Assembly (NCBI GenBank): GCA_035542775.1
Contig: DATKKX010000505.1
Coordinates: 1-15,990 of the forward strand
Direction of reading: 5' to 3'
Source of the DNA: DATKKX01 sp035542775
Lineage (GTDB): Bacteria; Planctomycetota; Phycisphaerae; UBA1845; UTPLA1
DNA: 15,990 bases
Shown here: one piece after another, positions 1 through 7,073 of the stretch
Layout: each line of letters starts with the position of its first letter
Position numbering within the stretch: position 1 is the first letter of the stretch
The notes under the pieces: model-generated
Told to the model about the DNA's origin: nothing
The model's database searches: none
Seen by the model: the letters and a program-made list of their open reading frames with translations, nothing else
Program-made: the position numbers and the translations under genes

Positions 1-1
1 C

Positions 2-808
2 GCCCAGGGGCTCAACACCCGCGGCTCATTGCGGGCGAGCAATCTTGACTTCCTGGAGGCAGACCTGTTTGTCTCTGAGCTCGAGCAGTTGCAGATCGCC
101 GTCCGTGCCGGCCGCCAGCAGGCCTACTCCGCGATGAAGCAGACCGTCGGCTTGCTGCCCGACGAACCGCTCGTCATCCGACAAGCGTCCTTACCCCCGC
201 TGGTCACGCCCCAGGAACGGCAGAGCGTGATCAACGCCATCGCGCAAGGCTTTCTGGCCCGCCCGGAGAACAAGGAGGTCAACCTCTTCGCCCGCATCCG
301 CGCCGAGCAGGTGAAGTTCGCCAAGGCGGCATGGGCGCCGAACGTCGCCGTTCTGGCCAACGAAGTCAACGTCAGCGGTTCTCCCTATGCCATCCTGAAC
401 GCCGTCGACGGCATCATCGCCGGCGTCATCATCGACGTGCCGATCTACGACCCCGCCCGCCGCGGCCGGTTGCGCGAGGCTCTCGGCCTGGAGCAGGCTG
501 CGTTGGCCTTTCAAAAACAGGTCGAAGAGCTTCTCACCCTGGAGATCGACGTAACCGCCATCGACGCCCAGAAGGCGCTGGCCGCGGTCATGCGAGCGGC
601 CAAAGCCCGGCAGGACGCCGCCGAGCACCTCGATTCCGCCCGGCAGGCCTACAGCCGCGAGTTGATCCCCGCCTCAGGCGTGGTCCTGGCGATGGGCATC
701 GATGCCCTCGGCAAGATCGGCTACTCCCAGGCCCTATTCACCTACCACAACGCCAGGGCCAACCTGAAACGCGTCACGGCCGACCGGGAGACGCCCTATG
801 GCTACTAA
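2..808 (+). CDS. TolC-like outer membrane efflux protein, C-terminal part
   Basis: The gene is cut by the left edge: the frame is open from base 2 and 268 residues are visible, while full-length family members usually have 400-500. The visible part has the long Ala/Gln/Arg/Glu-rich amphipathic helices of an outer membrane efflux (OEP) repeat. A middle section (window residues about 110-165) reads VAVLANEVNVSG, then a hydrophobic strand-like segment and VPIYDPARRGRLREA, which is typical of the second beta-hairpin region where these channels return to the coiled coil (LNIPIFD-type motif). TolC-type trimers form the outer membrane exit duct of tripartite pumps. An adaptor or pump gene may lie upstream, outside the window. 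A TTG codon at 29 is only an internal in-frame codon. The stop TAA at 806-808 is followed by a 187-nt repeat-containing spacer and a lipoprotein gene on the same strand. Family assignment is by pattern only. Confidence 0.72.
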   Translation, partial: AQGLNTRGSLRASNLDFLEADLFVSELEQLQIAVRAGRQQAYSAMKQTVGLLPDEPLVIRQASLPPLVTPQERQSVINAIAQGFLARPENKEVNLFARIRAEQVKFAKAAWAPNVAVLANEVNVSGSPYAILNAVDGIIAGVIIDVPIYDPARRGRLREALGLEQAALAFQKQVEELLTLEIDVTAIDAQKALAAVMRAAKARQDAAEHLDSARQAYSRELIPASGVVLAMGIDALGKIGYSQALFTYHNARANLKRVTADRETPYGY

Positions 809-995
809 CCCGCCTTCCCACAATGCGCTGTCCCCCATGGCGCCCCCCCACAACGCGCTATCCCACCTGCACCGCTCCATCCCCGCCCGGAGGGCGCACG
901 ACGGTTGCCAGGGGCGCAAGTCGCGCAGCGATCCAGCCCCTGGGACAGCCTACCCCTATAGATGCTCTTTCCCCCGGCGGGCGGACGGACCTGCC
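809..995. repeat. Spacer with direct repeats and GC stem-loop
   Basis: This spacer between the TolC-like and PhnD-like genes happens to be open in the reading frame of the downstream gene, but its translation is low-complexity Pro/Arg/His sequence and is not part of the protein. It holds two imperfect 18-bp direct copies (817-834 and 847-864, 16 of 18 identical, 30 bp apart). It also holds an exact 8-bp inverted repeat, CCAGGGGC (908-915) and GCCCCTGG (936-943), with a 20-nt loop. The block resembles short GC-rich intergenic repeats (CCAGGGGCGCAAG...CCCCTGG type) that I associate with planctomycete genomes; that link is from memory. No convincing promoter was found here. Confidence 0.5.
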
Positions 996-2321
996 ATGCT
1001 GGTAACGATTCTCTTTTGCCTGCTGACTCTCACGCTCACGGCTGGTTGCACTCAGCCGTCAGACCCAATGCATCAAGCCACAACAGGCAACGAGGCTCAG
1101 CCCGCCGCAACCACGCAACCCGCCGATCCCGGTGTGGTCTACGACCCCTACGCCCCCAAGCCCGTCCCGGCCCGCGACATACTGGAGCGATCAGTCAAAG
1201 AGCGCGGCCCCGACTTCAAGCTCATCGACAAGCTCATGGATCCGCGCACGCAGGTGCCGGAGTTCGACCGCGAGCCGCTGGGGCCGCCCGCGCCGGACGC
1301 GCGAATCGCTGATGATGTGCCGATGCTCGACGATGCCAATCCCTTCCCGCCGCCCGAGGTCGTGCCGCCCAAGGAGGTGACGATCATCGTCGGTCTGGCC
1401 CGCTCCACGTTCCGCACCCGCGAGCCCGAGGAAGTTCTCAGCGCCGCCCAGCCGTTCATCGACCTGGAGCAGAAGGAAGTGGATGTCCGCGGGGCTCCTG
1501 TCCTGCACGAAAAGCCCGGTGATATCTATTACGCCCTGCTGAAGGGCCATGACCAGATGGTCATCAGCCATATCTTCGATTACCTGCTGGTCCGAACTTG
1601 GTTCGAGGGTGTCGCGGGCAACGGCACAATCCTGCTCGGTTGGGCCCAGCCGGCCCACCCGCGAACTACCGACCTGGATCGCGATTTCGCCGGCCCCCCG
1701 GGCACCTGTATCGAGCTGATCGTGGCCCACGATGCTTCTTACAAGAGCTTCGCCGACCTGAAGGGCGCCCGCCTGGCCCTGACCGCTAACTACGTGGATG
1801 CACCCGGTGCGTTTCTCACGCGTTTGCTGATGGATGCCGGCCACCGCCTCGACCAGCCGTTCTTCGGCAAAGTCACGCTCCGCCGTTACACCAAGGACAC
1901 GGTCATCGACGTGATCAAGGGCAAGGCCGACGTGGCCTGCGTCGACCAGGGGACAATCGGTGCCCTGGATCGTTTCTATGGCATCGCCGGCCATATCCGC
2001 ACCATCGCCATTTCGCCGCGCTACAATGTGGACGTGCTCTACACCAGCGAAAACAACGTGGAGACCCACCGCACCGAGATCGAGCTCACCCAGCGCCAGA
2101 TCAACACGCTGGCCAAGAACGCCGAAGGTCAGGAAGTGCTCTTCCTGTTTGACGACGAAGGCTGGTACAACTATCGGCAGGGCGACCTCGCCGCCGCCCG
2201 CGAACACTTCGGCGATTTCCTGAAATTCTGGGACGAAACCCCCGCCGACCTCAAAGCCCTCCTCGATCCCAAGGCTCCCGTGGACCGGCACACGTACGAC
2301 CGTTTCGGAGACGAGGGGTAA
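996..2321 (+). CDS. PhnD-like periplasmic binding lipoprotein
   Basis: The open frame reaches back to 798, but the ATG at 996 begins a clear lipoprotein signal: hydrophobic residues 2-14, then lipobox LTAGC with Cys18. The mature protein (441 aa precursor) has a long Pro/Asp-rich linker to about residue 125, then a type 2 periplasmic binding fold similar to PhnD/phosphonate-phosphite binding proteins (PF12974-like). The domain opens with EVTIIVGLARSTFR. Its second lobe carries IVAHDASYKSFADLKGARLA (about 242-261), the family's usual DLKGkrva signature, and KGKADVACVDQGT (308-320), matching the nGkvDag motif. A C-terminal Asp/Glu/Phe-rich helical tail (about 365-441) is extra. Such lipoproteins capture small ligands for an ABC importer, but no importer permease or ATPase is adjacent. 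Ligand unknown; phosphonate should not be assumed. It may be co-transcribed with the TolC-like gene and converges with the permease operon 17 nt downstream. Confidence 0.75.
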   Translation: MLVTILFCLLTLTLTAGCTQPSDPMHQATTGNEAQPAATTQPADPGVVYDPYAPKPVPARDILERSVKERGPDFKLIDKLMDPRTQVPEFDREPLGPPAPDARIADDVPMLDDANPFPPPEVVPPKEVTIIVGLARSTFRTREPEEVLSAAQPFIDLEQKEVDVRGAPVLHEKPGDIYYALLKGHDQMVISHIFDYLLVRTWFEGVAGNGTILLGWAQPAHPRTTDLDRDFAGPPGTCIELIVAHDASYKSFADLKGARLALTANYVDAPGAFLTRLLMDAGHRLDQPFFGKVTLRRYTKDTVIDVIKGKADVACVDQGTIGALDRFYGIAGHIRTIAISPRYNVDVLYTSENNVETHRTEIELTQRQINTLAKNAEGQEVLFLFDDEGWYNYRQGDLAAAREHFGDFLKFWDETPADLKALLDPKAPVDRHTYDRFGDEG

Positions 2322-2338
2322 GAGTACAACGTCGCCAC

Positions 2339-3520
2339 CTATACCGTCCGCAGCGCCTGCACCACCGACAGCCGTCCCGCCGCCCGCGCCGGCCAGAACC
2401 CGCCCACCAGTCCAATCACCGCCGTGACCATCATTGACAGCGCCACATTGCTCATCGACATCTGAACGCTGAACGCCACTGACGTGAATGTGACCGTCCC
2501 CACCAGGTCTTTCATCCCCCGATCCAGCAGCACGACCGCCGCGCAACCCAGACAGCCCACCACGCCCCCGCCGGCCGCCAGCAGAAGCGACTCCAGCAGC
2601 ACGCCGCTCAGCACCGATCGCCCTGAAAAACCGATCGCCCGCAGCACGCCGATCTCCTGCGTCCGCCCGGCCACGGCGGCATACATCGTGCTCATCGCCG
2701 CGAAGATCGTCCCGATTCCCATTACGAAGACCAGCACCAGCGCCATTTCTTCCAGCACACGGGCATTCTGCGTCTGCCCGGCGAAGTATTCCGGCTCGGC
2801 AATGGCTCGCAGGGCAATCCCCGCCGCCGCGACACGCTCGCCCGCCGCGGCGACTGTCGCGGCATCGGCGGCCCTTAAGCGCACCGTCGCCGACGAGTAA
2901 AAGGGCCGGCGATAAGCGGCGGCCACGTTGGAAGAGTGCCCCCAGAACTCACTCTCGTGGACGCCTCCGGCGGCTGCAAACACGCCTACCACCGTGAAAC
3001 TCCGGTCGCCGCACGCCACGGTGGTCCCGATGGCGCCCTCGTTGAATTGCCGGGCCGCTGCCTCGCCCACGACCAGCTCATTGGCTCCGGCCTGGAACCA
3101 GCGCCCATCAACCAGCCGGACGGCCGAATGCACCAGTCCGGCAATCTCCAGATCGACTCCGCGGACGGCGATGCTGGCGCTGGTACGCGACGGGTCGCCC
3201 CGCCGAGTCACGTCCGTCTGGACGACGATCTCGGCGGACACCAGCGGCCGACCCTGAGAATCCTGGGCGGCCTGCGGCAGACCTTTCAGCCGCTGAAACT
3301 CATCCTGCCGGACCTCGCTGTTGCTTTCCGCCGTCGCCGGCTCGGCCAGCACGATCAGATTCCGTTCGTCTCCGCTGCGTGCCAATGCCCGTCGCAGGCC
3401 GTCCGCGAAGCACAGCAGATAGCAGAACACCCCCACCACCAGGCCCACGCCCAGCATGGTGAGCGCGCTGCGAATCCTGTGGGTCCGAAGGTTTCCGATG
3501 ACGTATCTCAACGGCAGCAT
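2339..3520 (-). CDS. FtsX/MacB-type ABC transporter permease (second of pair)
   Basis: 393 residues with the layout of a MacB/LolCE/FtsX permease: an N-terminal basic segment and TM helix (residues about 15-38, opening LRYVIGNLRTHRIRSALTML), a large extracytoplasmic domain (about 45-250), then three C-terminal TM helices (about 259-283, 303-332, 353-378). The cytoplasmic coupling loop reads GRTQEIGVLRAIGFSGR (285-301), the classic FtsX-domain signature that contacts the ATPase. The C terminus ends PARAAGRLSVVQALR, also standard for the family. ATG at 3520 has GAGG at 3527-3530 with a 6-nt spacer. It lies 15 nt after the preceding permease and is the last gene of the operon. These permeases generally work in mechanotransmission or lipid/lipoprotein/peptide export with a MacB/LolD-type ATPase, which is absent from this window. 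Confidence 0.88.
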   Translation of the reverse strand: MLPLRYVIGNLRTHRIRSALTMLGVGLVVGVFCYLLCFADGLRRALARSGDERNLIVLAEPATAESNSEVRQDEFQRLKGLPQAAQDSQGRPLVSAEIVVQTDVTRRGDPSRTSASIAVRGVDLEIAGLVHSAVRLVDGRWFQAGANELVVGEAAARQFNEGAIGTTVACGDRSFTVVGVFAAAGGVHESEFWGHSSNVAAAYRRPFYSSATVRLRAADAATVAAAGERVAAAGIALRAIAEPEYFAGQTQNARVLEEMALVLVFVMGIGTIFAAMSTMYAAVAGRTQEIGVLRAIGFSGRSVLSGVLLESLLLAAGGGVVGCLGCAAVVLLDRGMKDLVGTVTFTSVAFSVQMSMSNVALSMMVTAVIGLVGGFWPARAAGRLSVVQALRTV

Positions 3521-3535
3521 CGCAAGCCTCGCCGC

Positions 3536-4699
3536 CTAGCTCTCATCCCGAAGCGTGACCGACACCGGCAGTCTGGCCACTTTCCATGCCGGGGCCACTC
3601 CGCCAACCAGCCCGATCAACGCCCCCACCGCCACGCCCAGCAGCACCGTTGCCGGCGTGACATAGATCACCGGAAAATAGGGCATGCTCAGCCCCTCGCC
3701 CGCACTTCCCATGCTGGCCAAAGCCGGCACGCAACCAATCGCGCCGCCGATAAAGCCCAGCAGCGCCGACTCGCCCAGGACTGTCGCAAAGATCCTCCTC
3801 GGCGGGTAGCCGATGGCCTTGAGCACCGCCAGCTCACTCTCCCGCTCGCGCATCGAGATCGTGACCGTGTTCGCCACCACCAGCAGGATTGTCGCCAGCA
3901 CCACCACGCCGACCGAATTCACCAGCTCCGGCAGGTCACCGAACATCTTCGTAAAACTGGCAACGAACGATTCCTCCAACTCCGTCCGCGTCGCGTTCAG
4001 GGAGTTGGCGAAGGTCGCGTCGATCTCGTTCCGCACTGAGTCCATGGCCCCCGGCGCCACCTTCACCCAGAAAAAATTGGCCGCGTCGTAGTATTCCGAC
4101 TGCATCGTCCCGATGGCCTTCAGCGCGTCGAGCAGATAGTCCAGGCGCAACACGAAGAGGTTCGGATACGCCTGAGCCGCCGTCACCGCGACGATGTGAA
4201 ACTCCAGCGTCGGGTAAGGCGGAATACCCCCTCGCAACGTGACCCTCTGCCCTGGCGACCAGTCCAGCCGCTTCGCCAGTCCCGCCCCCACGATGGCCGC
4301 CGTGCGATCGGTGTCCCAGGCCTTGATCTCCTCATCCCGCAACTCGAAATCGGAGTACACCTTCGGCATGGTCTCGCGCTCCACCGCCACCGAAGGAAAT
4401 TGCTCCGGGCTGTTCTCCACCCGCCCTCCGAACCACCGCATCGCGCACACCGCCTGCACGCCGGGCAGCGCCGCGATCTTGGGACCGTGTCCCAGCGGCA
4501 GCAGCTTGGTCATGGTGGTCTTCTGCCGGACCACCAGTCGGAGCTGGTTGGCCGAGCTCGCCGCCACGGCCTTCATCGAAGTCACCACCGCGTGCAGCAA
4601 CGTAAACAGAAAGAGCGAGACCGCCACGGAAGCGATGGTCAGCAGCGCGCGGACCTTGTTCCGCCAGAGATTCCGCCAGACTAGATGACTCAGTGTCAC
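3536..4699 (-). CDS. FtsX/MacB-type ABC transporter permease (first of pair)
   Basis: The longest frame starts at 5113, but that extension lies wholly inside the polyketide synthase gene and has no recognisable protein pattern. The GTG at 4699 gives a 387-residue protein opening TLSHLVWRNLWRNKVRALL, the usual cytoplasmic lead of these permeases, followed by TM1 (about 18-40). An extracytoplasmic domain spans about 45-255, with three C-terminal TM helices (about 261-282, 308-328, 348-371). The signature loop SMRERESELAVLKAIGYPP (282-300) is the FtsX coupling region. The GTG overlaps the TGA of the PKS gene by four bases (GTGA), implying translational coupling. SD complementarity is weak, as expected for a coupled start. 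Role: half of a heterodimeric export or lipid-handling permease; cargo unknown, with a link to the PKS product inferred from the operon. Confidence 0.88.
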   Translation of the reverse strand: MTLSHLVWRNLWRNKVRALLTIASVAVSLFLFTLLHAVVTSMKAVAASSANQLRLVVRQKTTMTKLLPLGHGPKIAALPGVQAVCAMRWFGGRVENSPEQFPSVAVERETMPKVYSDFELRDEEIKAWDTDRTAAIVGAGLAKRLDWSPGQRVTLRGGIPPYPTLEFHIVAVTAAQAYPNLFVLRLDYLLDALKAIGTMQSEYYDAANFFWVKVAPGAMDSVRNEIDATFANSLNATRTELEESFVASFTKMFGDLPELVNSVGVVVLATILLVVANTVTISMRERESELAVLKAIGYPPRRIFATVLGESALLGFIGGAIGCVPALASMGSAGEGLSMPYFPVIYVTPATVLLGVAVGALIGLVGGVAPAWKVARLPVSVTLRDES

Positions 4700-5790
4700 A
4701 ACTTGCCGTGGTAGATGTCGAGCAGGACCATCTCGACAGTCAGCCCGGGCCCGAACGCCATCGCCACGCAGCGCCCGTCTACCTTGGTCTCCAATAGATC
4801 CTTCAGTATGAAGAAGATTGTAGGCGACGACATGTTCCCGTACCGGCGCAGCACGGAGCGGGACAAGGCCAGGGAATCCTCCGGCAGACCGAGCGATTCC
4901 TGCACTGCCTCCAGAATTTGCGGCCCGCCGGGATGCACCAACCAATGATGGATCTGTTGGACCGACGTGCCCTGAGCGCGGAGAAATCCCTCCACCGTCG
5001 CGGGCACGTTGGCCGCCAGCGTATCCGGCAGATCCTGGGACAACCGCAACCGCAGGCCGTGATCGTCCGCGAACCAGACCATCTGCTCCGCGTACTGCGG
5101 CAGGGACGCGCACCGACAGGCGATGATCCTCGCCGCGGCCCGTCGCGGCGAGATCGTCACCGCCGCCGCCCCGTCCGCAAAGAGAACGTTCGCCGTAAGC
5201 TGATCAAGATCGTTCGTGTACTGGAAATGGAGCGATGAAAGCTCACATGTCACCACCAACGCGTTGGCCCCTCGCTCGGCCATCTGATGCACCATCCGCA
5301 CCGCCGCCAGCCCCGCCGAGCAGCCCATGAAACCAAGGTTCCATCGATGAACCGACGGTCGAACCGGCGTCTGGGCCAGGATCGATCGCTCCAGTCCCGG
5401 GGCCGAGGCATGCGTGCAACTGGCGGTAATCAACGCGTCCACTTCCGCCAGCCTCGCGCTCGGGATGTCGCTCAGAGCCCGAAGGATCAGCGGCCCGGAG
5501 ACCTGCTCAAACACCGCCGTGCGAGCCCCCATCCCCGGCCCGCGCGGCTGCTCGTCAAGCGCGCGATACAACGGCTCCGTGCCAAACGGACGAAACCGCG
5601 GGTCCAGCACCGACAGATGCCGCTTCTCGATACCGGTGAGTTTCACAATCCGCGGCAAAAGTCGAGCAGTCCGCGGATCGCCGCAGGTCTGCTGGAACAG
5701 CTCGACCGACTCCTTCGGGGCCATCGAGAACTCCGGAACCGCCGTACCGATCTCCTGCACATAACAAGCCGTAGCCGGCTGCTCGTTCAT
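4696..5790 (-). CDS. Type III polyketide synthase (chalcone/stilbene synthase-like)
   Basis: A 364-residue thiolase-fold enzyme with the full type III PKS catalytic triad: Cys157 in LGFMGCSAGL (nucleophile), His286 in WLVHPGGPQIL and Asn319 in RYGNMSSPT. It also has FADGAAA (205-211) and the C-terminal AFGPGLT (345-351), close to the chalcone synthase GFGPGLT signature. Type III PKSs condense an acyl-CoA starter with malonyl-CoA units to give resorcinols, pyrones or phloroglucinols; the starter and chain number cannot be read from sequence alone. An upstream ATG (5814) exists, but ATG 5790 has GGGAG at 5798-5802 with a 7-nt spacer and overlaps the TGA of the FAD gene (ATGA), so it is preferred. 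Coupled on both sides, it sits between a flavoenzyme and the two permeases. A FabH-type KAS III is less likely because His and Asn sit in CHS-type contexts. Confidence 0.9.
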   Translation of the reverse strand: MNEQPATACYVQEIGTAVPEFSMAPKESVELFQQTCGDPRTARLLPRIVKLTGIEKRHLSVLDPRFRPFGTEPLYRALDEQPRGPGMGARTAVFEQVSGPLILRALSDIPSARLAEVDALITASCTHASAPGLERSILAQTPVRPSVHRWNLGFMGCSAGLAAVRMVHQMAERGANALVVTCELSSLHFQYTNDLDQLTANVLFADGAAAVTISPRRAAARIIACRCASLPQYAEQMVWFADDHGLRLRLSQDLPDTLAANVPATVEGFLRAQGTSVQQIHHWLVHPGGPQILEAVQESLGLPEDSLALSRSVLRRYGNMSSPTIFFILKDLLETKVDGRCVAMAFGPGLTVEMVLLDIYHGKL

Positions 5791-6890
5791 GCCATAGCTC
5801 CCACATGGATCCATTCGACCAATCGTGCAAACGTCCGGCGCGGGTATACCGCCTGCCGTGAAGCAAGAAAATGCACCAGAGGACTGCGAAGCACCCGACC
5901 CAACAGCCTCACACGCGCCTCCGCGGGTCGATGGCTGCTCCTCATCAGCGCCGTGTAATCGCGAAGAACCTCACCGCCGCCGAGAACGGCCCGTGCCGCG
6001 CACGAAGCACTGCACATCGCCTGCGCCATCCCCTCTCCGGTGAACGGTTCCACGTACCCCGCCGCATCTCCGATAAGCAGCACATTGTCGGCTCCCAAAC
6101 GCCGGGGCAACCAGGGAAAACCCGCCGCGCCCCTGGCCCCGTAAAGACGTGGGGCGTCGAGCGGCAGGCTCGACCACAGCGCCGCGCCGGGGTTCAGCCG
6201 ACGGAGCCTTGCCCAGGCCCCCTCCCTGGGATCCATGGGCGCATCAGCCGCGATGGCCACAACAGATCGATCCGCGGCGGGCGAAGCCAGCCCCACATAG
6301 CCACCCCGAAGCCAGTGCATCTCCACACAGCCCAGAGCGGGCAGGCCTTGCGTCGACGGCTGAACCCATTGCTGTGCGATCATCCGCCGCTTCACCGTTT
6401 TCCCCACGATACCGAGTCTCCTGGGCATGGTGCTCAAACCACAGGCGGCCAGAATCGTGCCCGCGTGAACGTTCACGCCGTCAACAACCACCTCCCAGCC
6501 GTCGTCTCCTCGCTCCAGGCCGGCCGCCCGGCCGTAGCGCACCTCGGCGCCCGCGGCGGCCGCGAGATTCGCCAGCCACTCGTCCAACTCGGCGCGGAAC
6601 ACGATTCGCGTCGCGCCCTGAGGATCGCACGCTAACCGGTGCACGCCGATCACAAACGTGATCGATCTCGCTTCCACTCCGGGCAAGTGCTGATCCGGGC
6701 CCGCCAATGCCCGCAGCCGCGCGACCGCCGACCCCGACAGGCATCCGCCGCACACCTTCTCCCGGGGAAACAATCGCTTCTCGAACACGACGACCCGCCG
6801 GCCGGCCCGGGCCAGTTCGACGGCCGCCGCGCTGCCCGCCGGCCCCGCGCCGATTGTCGCTACGTCGAATTCACTGCCCATTCCCGGCAT
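5787..6890 (-). CDS. FAD-dependent oxidoreductase (geranylgeranyl reductase / hydroxylase superfamily)
   Basis: A 367-residue flavoprotein of the UbiH/geranylgeranyl-reductase superfamily. The N-terminal Rossmann motif VATIGAGPAGSAAA (G14, G16, G19) binds the ADP part of FAD, with an acidic residue ending the second strand (VVFEKR, E37). REKVCGGCLSG (44-53) matches the CGGGLS-type motif of geranylgeranyl reductases, and IGDAAGYVEPFTGEGM (273-288) is the second FAD-binding motif. It could hydroxylate or oxidise the polyketide ring, or reduce a lipid tail; the CGG motif favours the reductase branch, the genetic context a tailoring enzyme. The first gene of the operon, it follows a good promoter and a leader of about 113 nt. 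ATG 6881 (residue 4) is an alternative start; neither has a strong SD. Confidence 0.85.
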   Translation of the reverse strand: MPGMGSEFDVATIGAGPAGSAAAVELARAGRRVVVFEKRLFPREKVCGGCLSGSAVARLRALAGPDQHLPGVEARSITFVIGVHRLACDPQGATRIVFRAELDEWLANLAAAAGAEVRYGRAAGLERGDDGWEVVVDGVNVHAGTILAACGLSTMPRRLGIVGKTVKRRMIAQQWVQPSTQGLPALGCVEMHWLRGGYVGLASPAADRSVVAIAADAPMDPREGAWARLRRLNPGAALWSSLPLDAPRLYGARGAAGFPWLPRRLGADNVLLIGDAAGYVEPFTGEGMAQAMCSASCAARAVLGGGEVLRDYTALMRSSHRPAEARVRLLGRVLRSPLVHFLASRQAVYPRRTFARLVEWIHVGAMA

Positions 6891-6988
6891 GGCCCGGCAT
6901 TACCCACGATCAACCTCAGTTGCCAGGACGGTAATCAACTGCCAAGCAACGGCAGGTATGTCTTCCCGCCCGGCTGGATCGCATGCTC

Positions 6989-7017
6989 TGGATGACTCCG
7001 GCGCGCCGGACTATAGC
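6989..7017 (+). promoter_or_regulatory. Weak divergent promoter facing the methyltransferase
   Basis: TGGATG (6989-6994), 17 nt, then TATAGC (7012-7017) on the plus strand. The -10 core CTATAG (7011-7016) is itself palindromic and is shared with the stronger minus-strand promoter, so bidirectional initiation is plausible. The -35 match is poor (three of six). The implied leader to ATG 7074 is about 50 nt. Confidence 0.35.
6997..7010. promoter_or_regulatory. Perfect 14-bp palindrome, candidate operator
   Basis: TCCGGCGCGCCGGA reads the same on both strands. It begins at the last base of the minus-strand -10 hexamer and covers the predicted transcription start of the FAD-PKS-permease operon. 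It also lies in the spacer of a weak plus-strand promoter facing the methyltransferase. A dimeric repressor bound here would block both genes. Short palindromes of this kind do occur by chance in GC-rich DNA, so it is the position that makes the case. No regulator gene lies in the window. Confidence 0.45.
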
Positions 7018-7038
7018 GGACACGGCCGCCTTTGTCAC
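7010..7038 (-). promoter_or_regulatory. Sigma70-like promoter of the FAD-PKS-permease operon
   Basis: On the minus strand GTGACA (7038-7033, five of six to TTGACA) is followed after exactly 17 nt by TATAGT (7015-7010, five of six to TATAAT). This is the best housekeeping-type promoter match in the window. Transcription would start near 7003, giving a leader of about 113 nt before ATG 6890. Confidence 0.6.
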
Positions 7039-7073
7039 GCCCAATCCCGCCGGCGGCGGTATGATCCCGGGAT

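Noticed and set aside
996..2321. Naming the lipoprotein gene phnD
   Set aside because: Only the fold family is supported; no phosphonate genes are nearby and the sequence is divergent.
1191..2546. 451-residue open frame on the minus strand
   Set aside because: Antisense to the PhnD-like lipoprotein and running into the permease end; composition is Gly/Val/Asp shadow-like without motifs.
2936..4039. 367-residue open frame on the plus strand
   Set aside because: Antisense to both permeases; His/Arg/Gln-rich with no domain, while the opposite strand encodes clear FtsX signatures.
4700..5113. N-terminal extension of the first permease
   Set aside because: Overlaps the catalytic part of the PKS gene in another frame, and residues before GTG 4699 show no TM or family pattern.
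5787..6890. Calling the flavoprotein a definite SrsC-type hydroxylase
   Set aside because: The CGGCLSG motif is closer to geranylgeranyl reductases; the superfamily is clear but the reaction is not.
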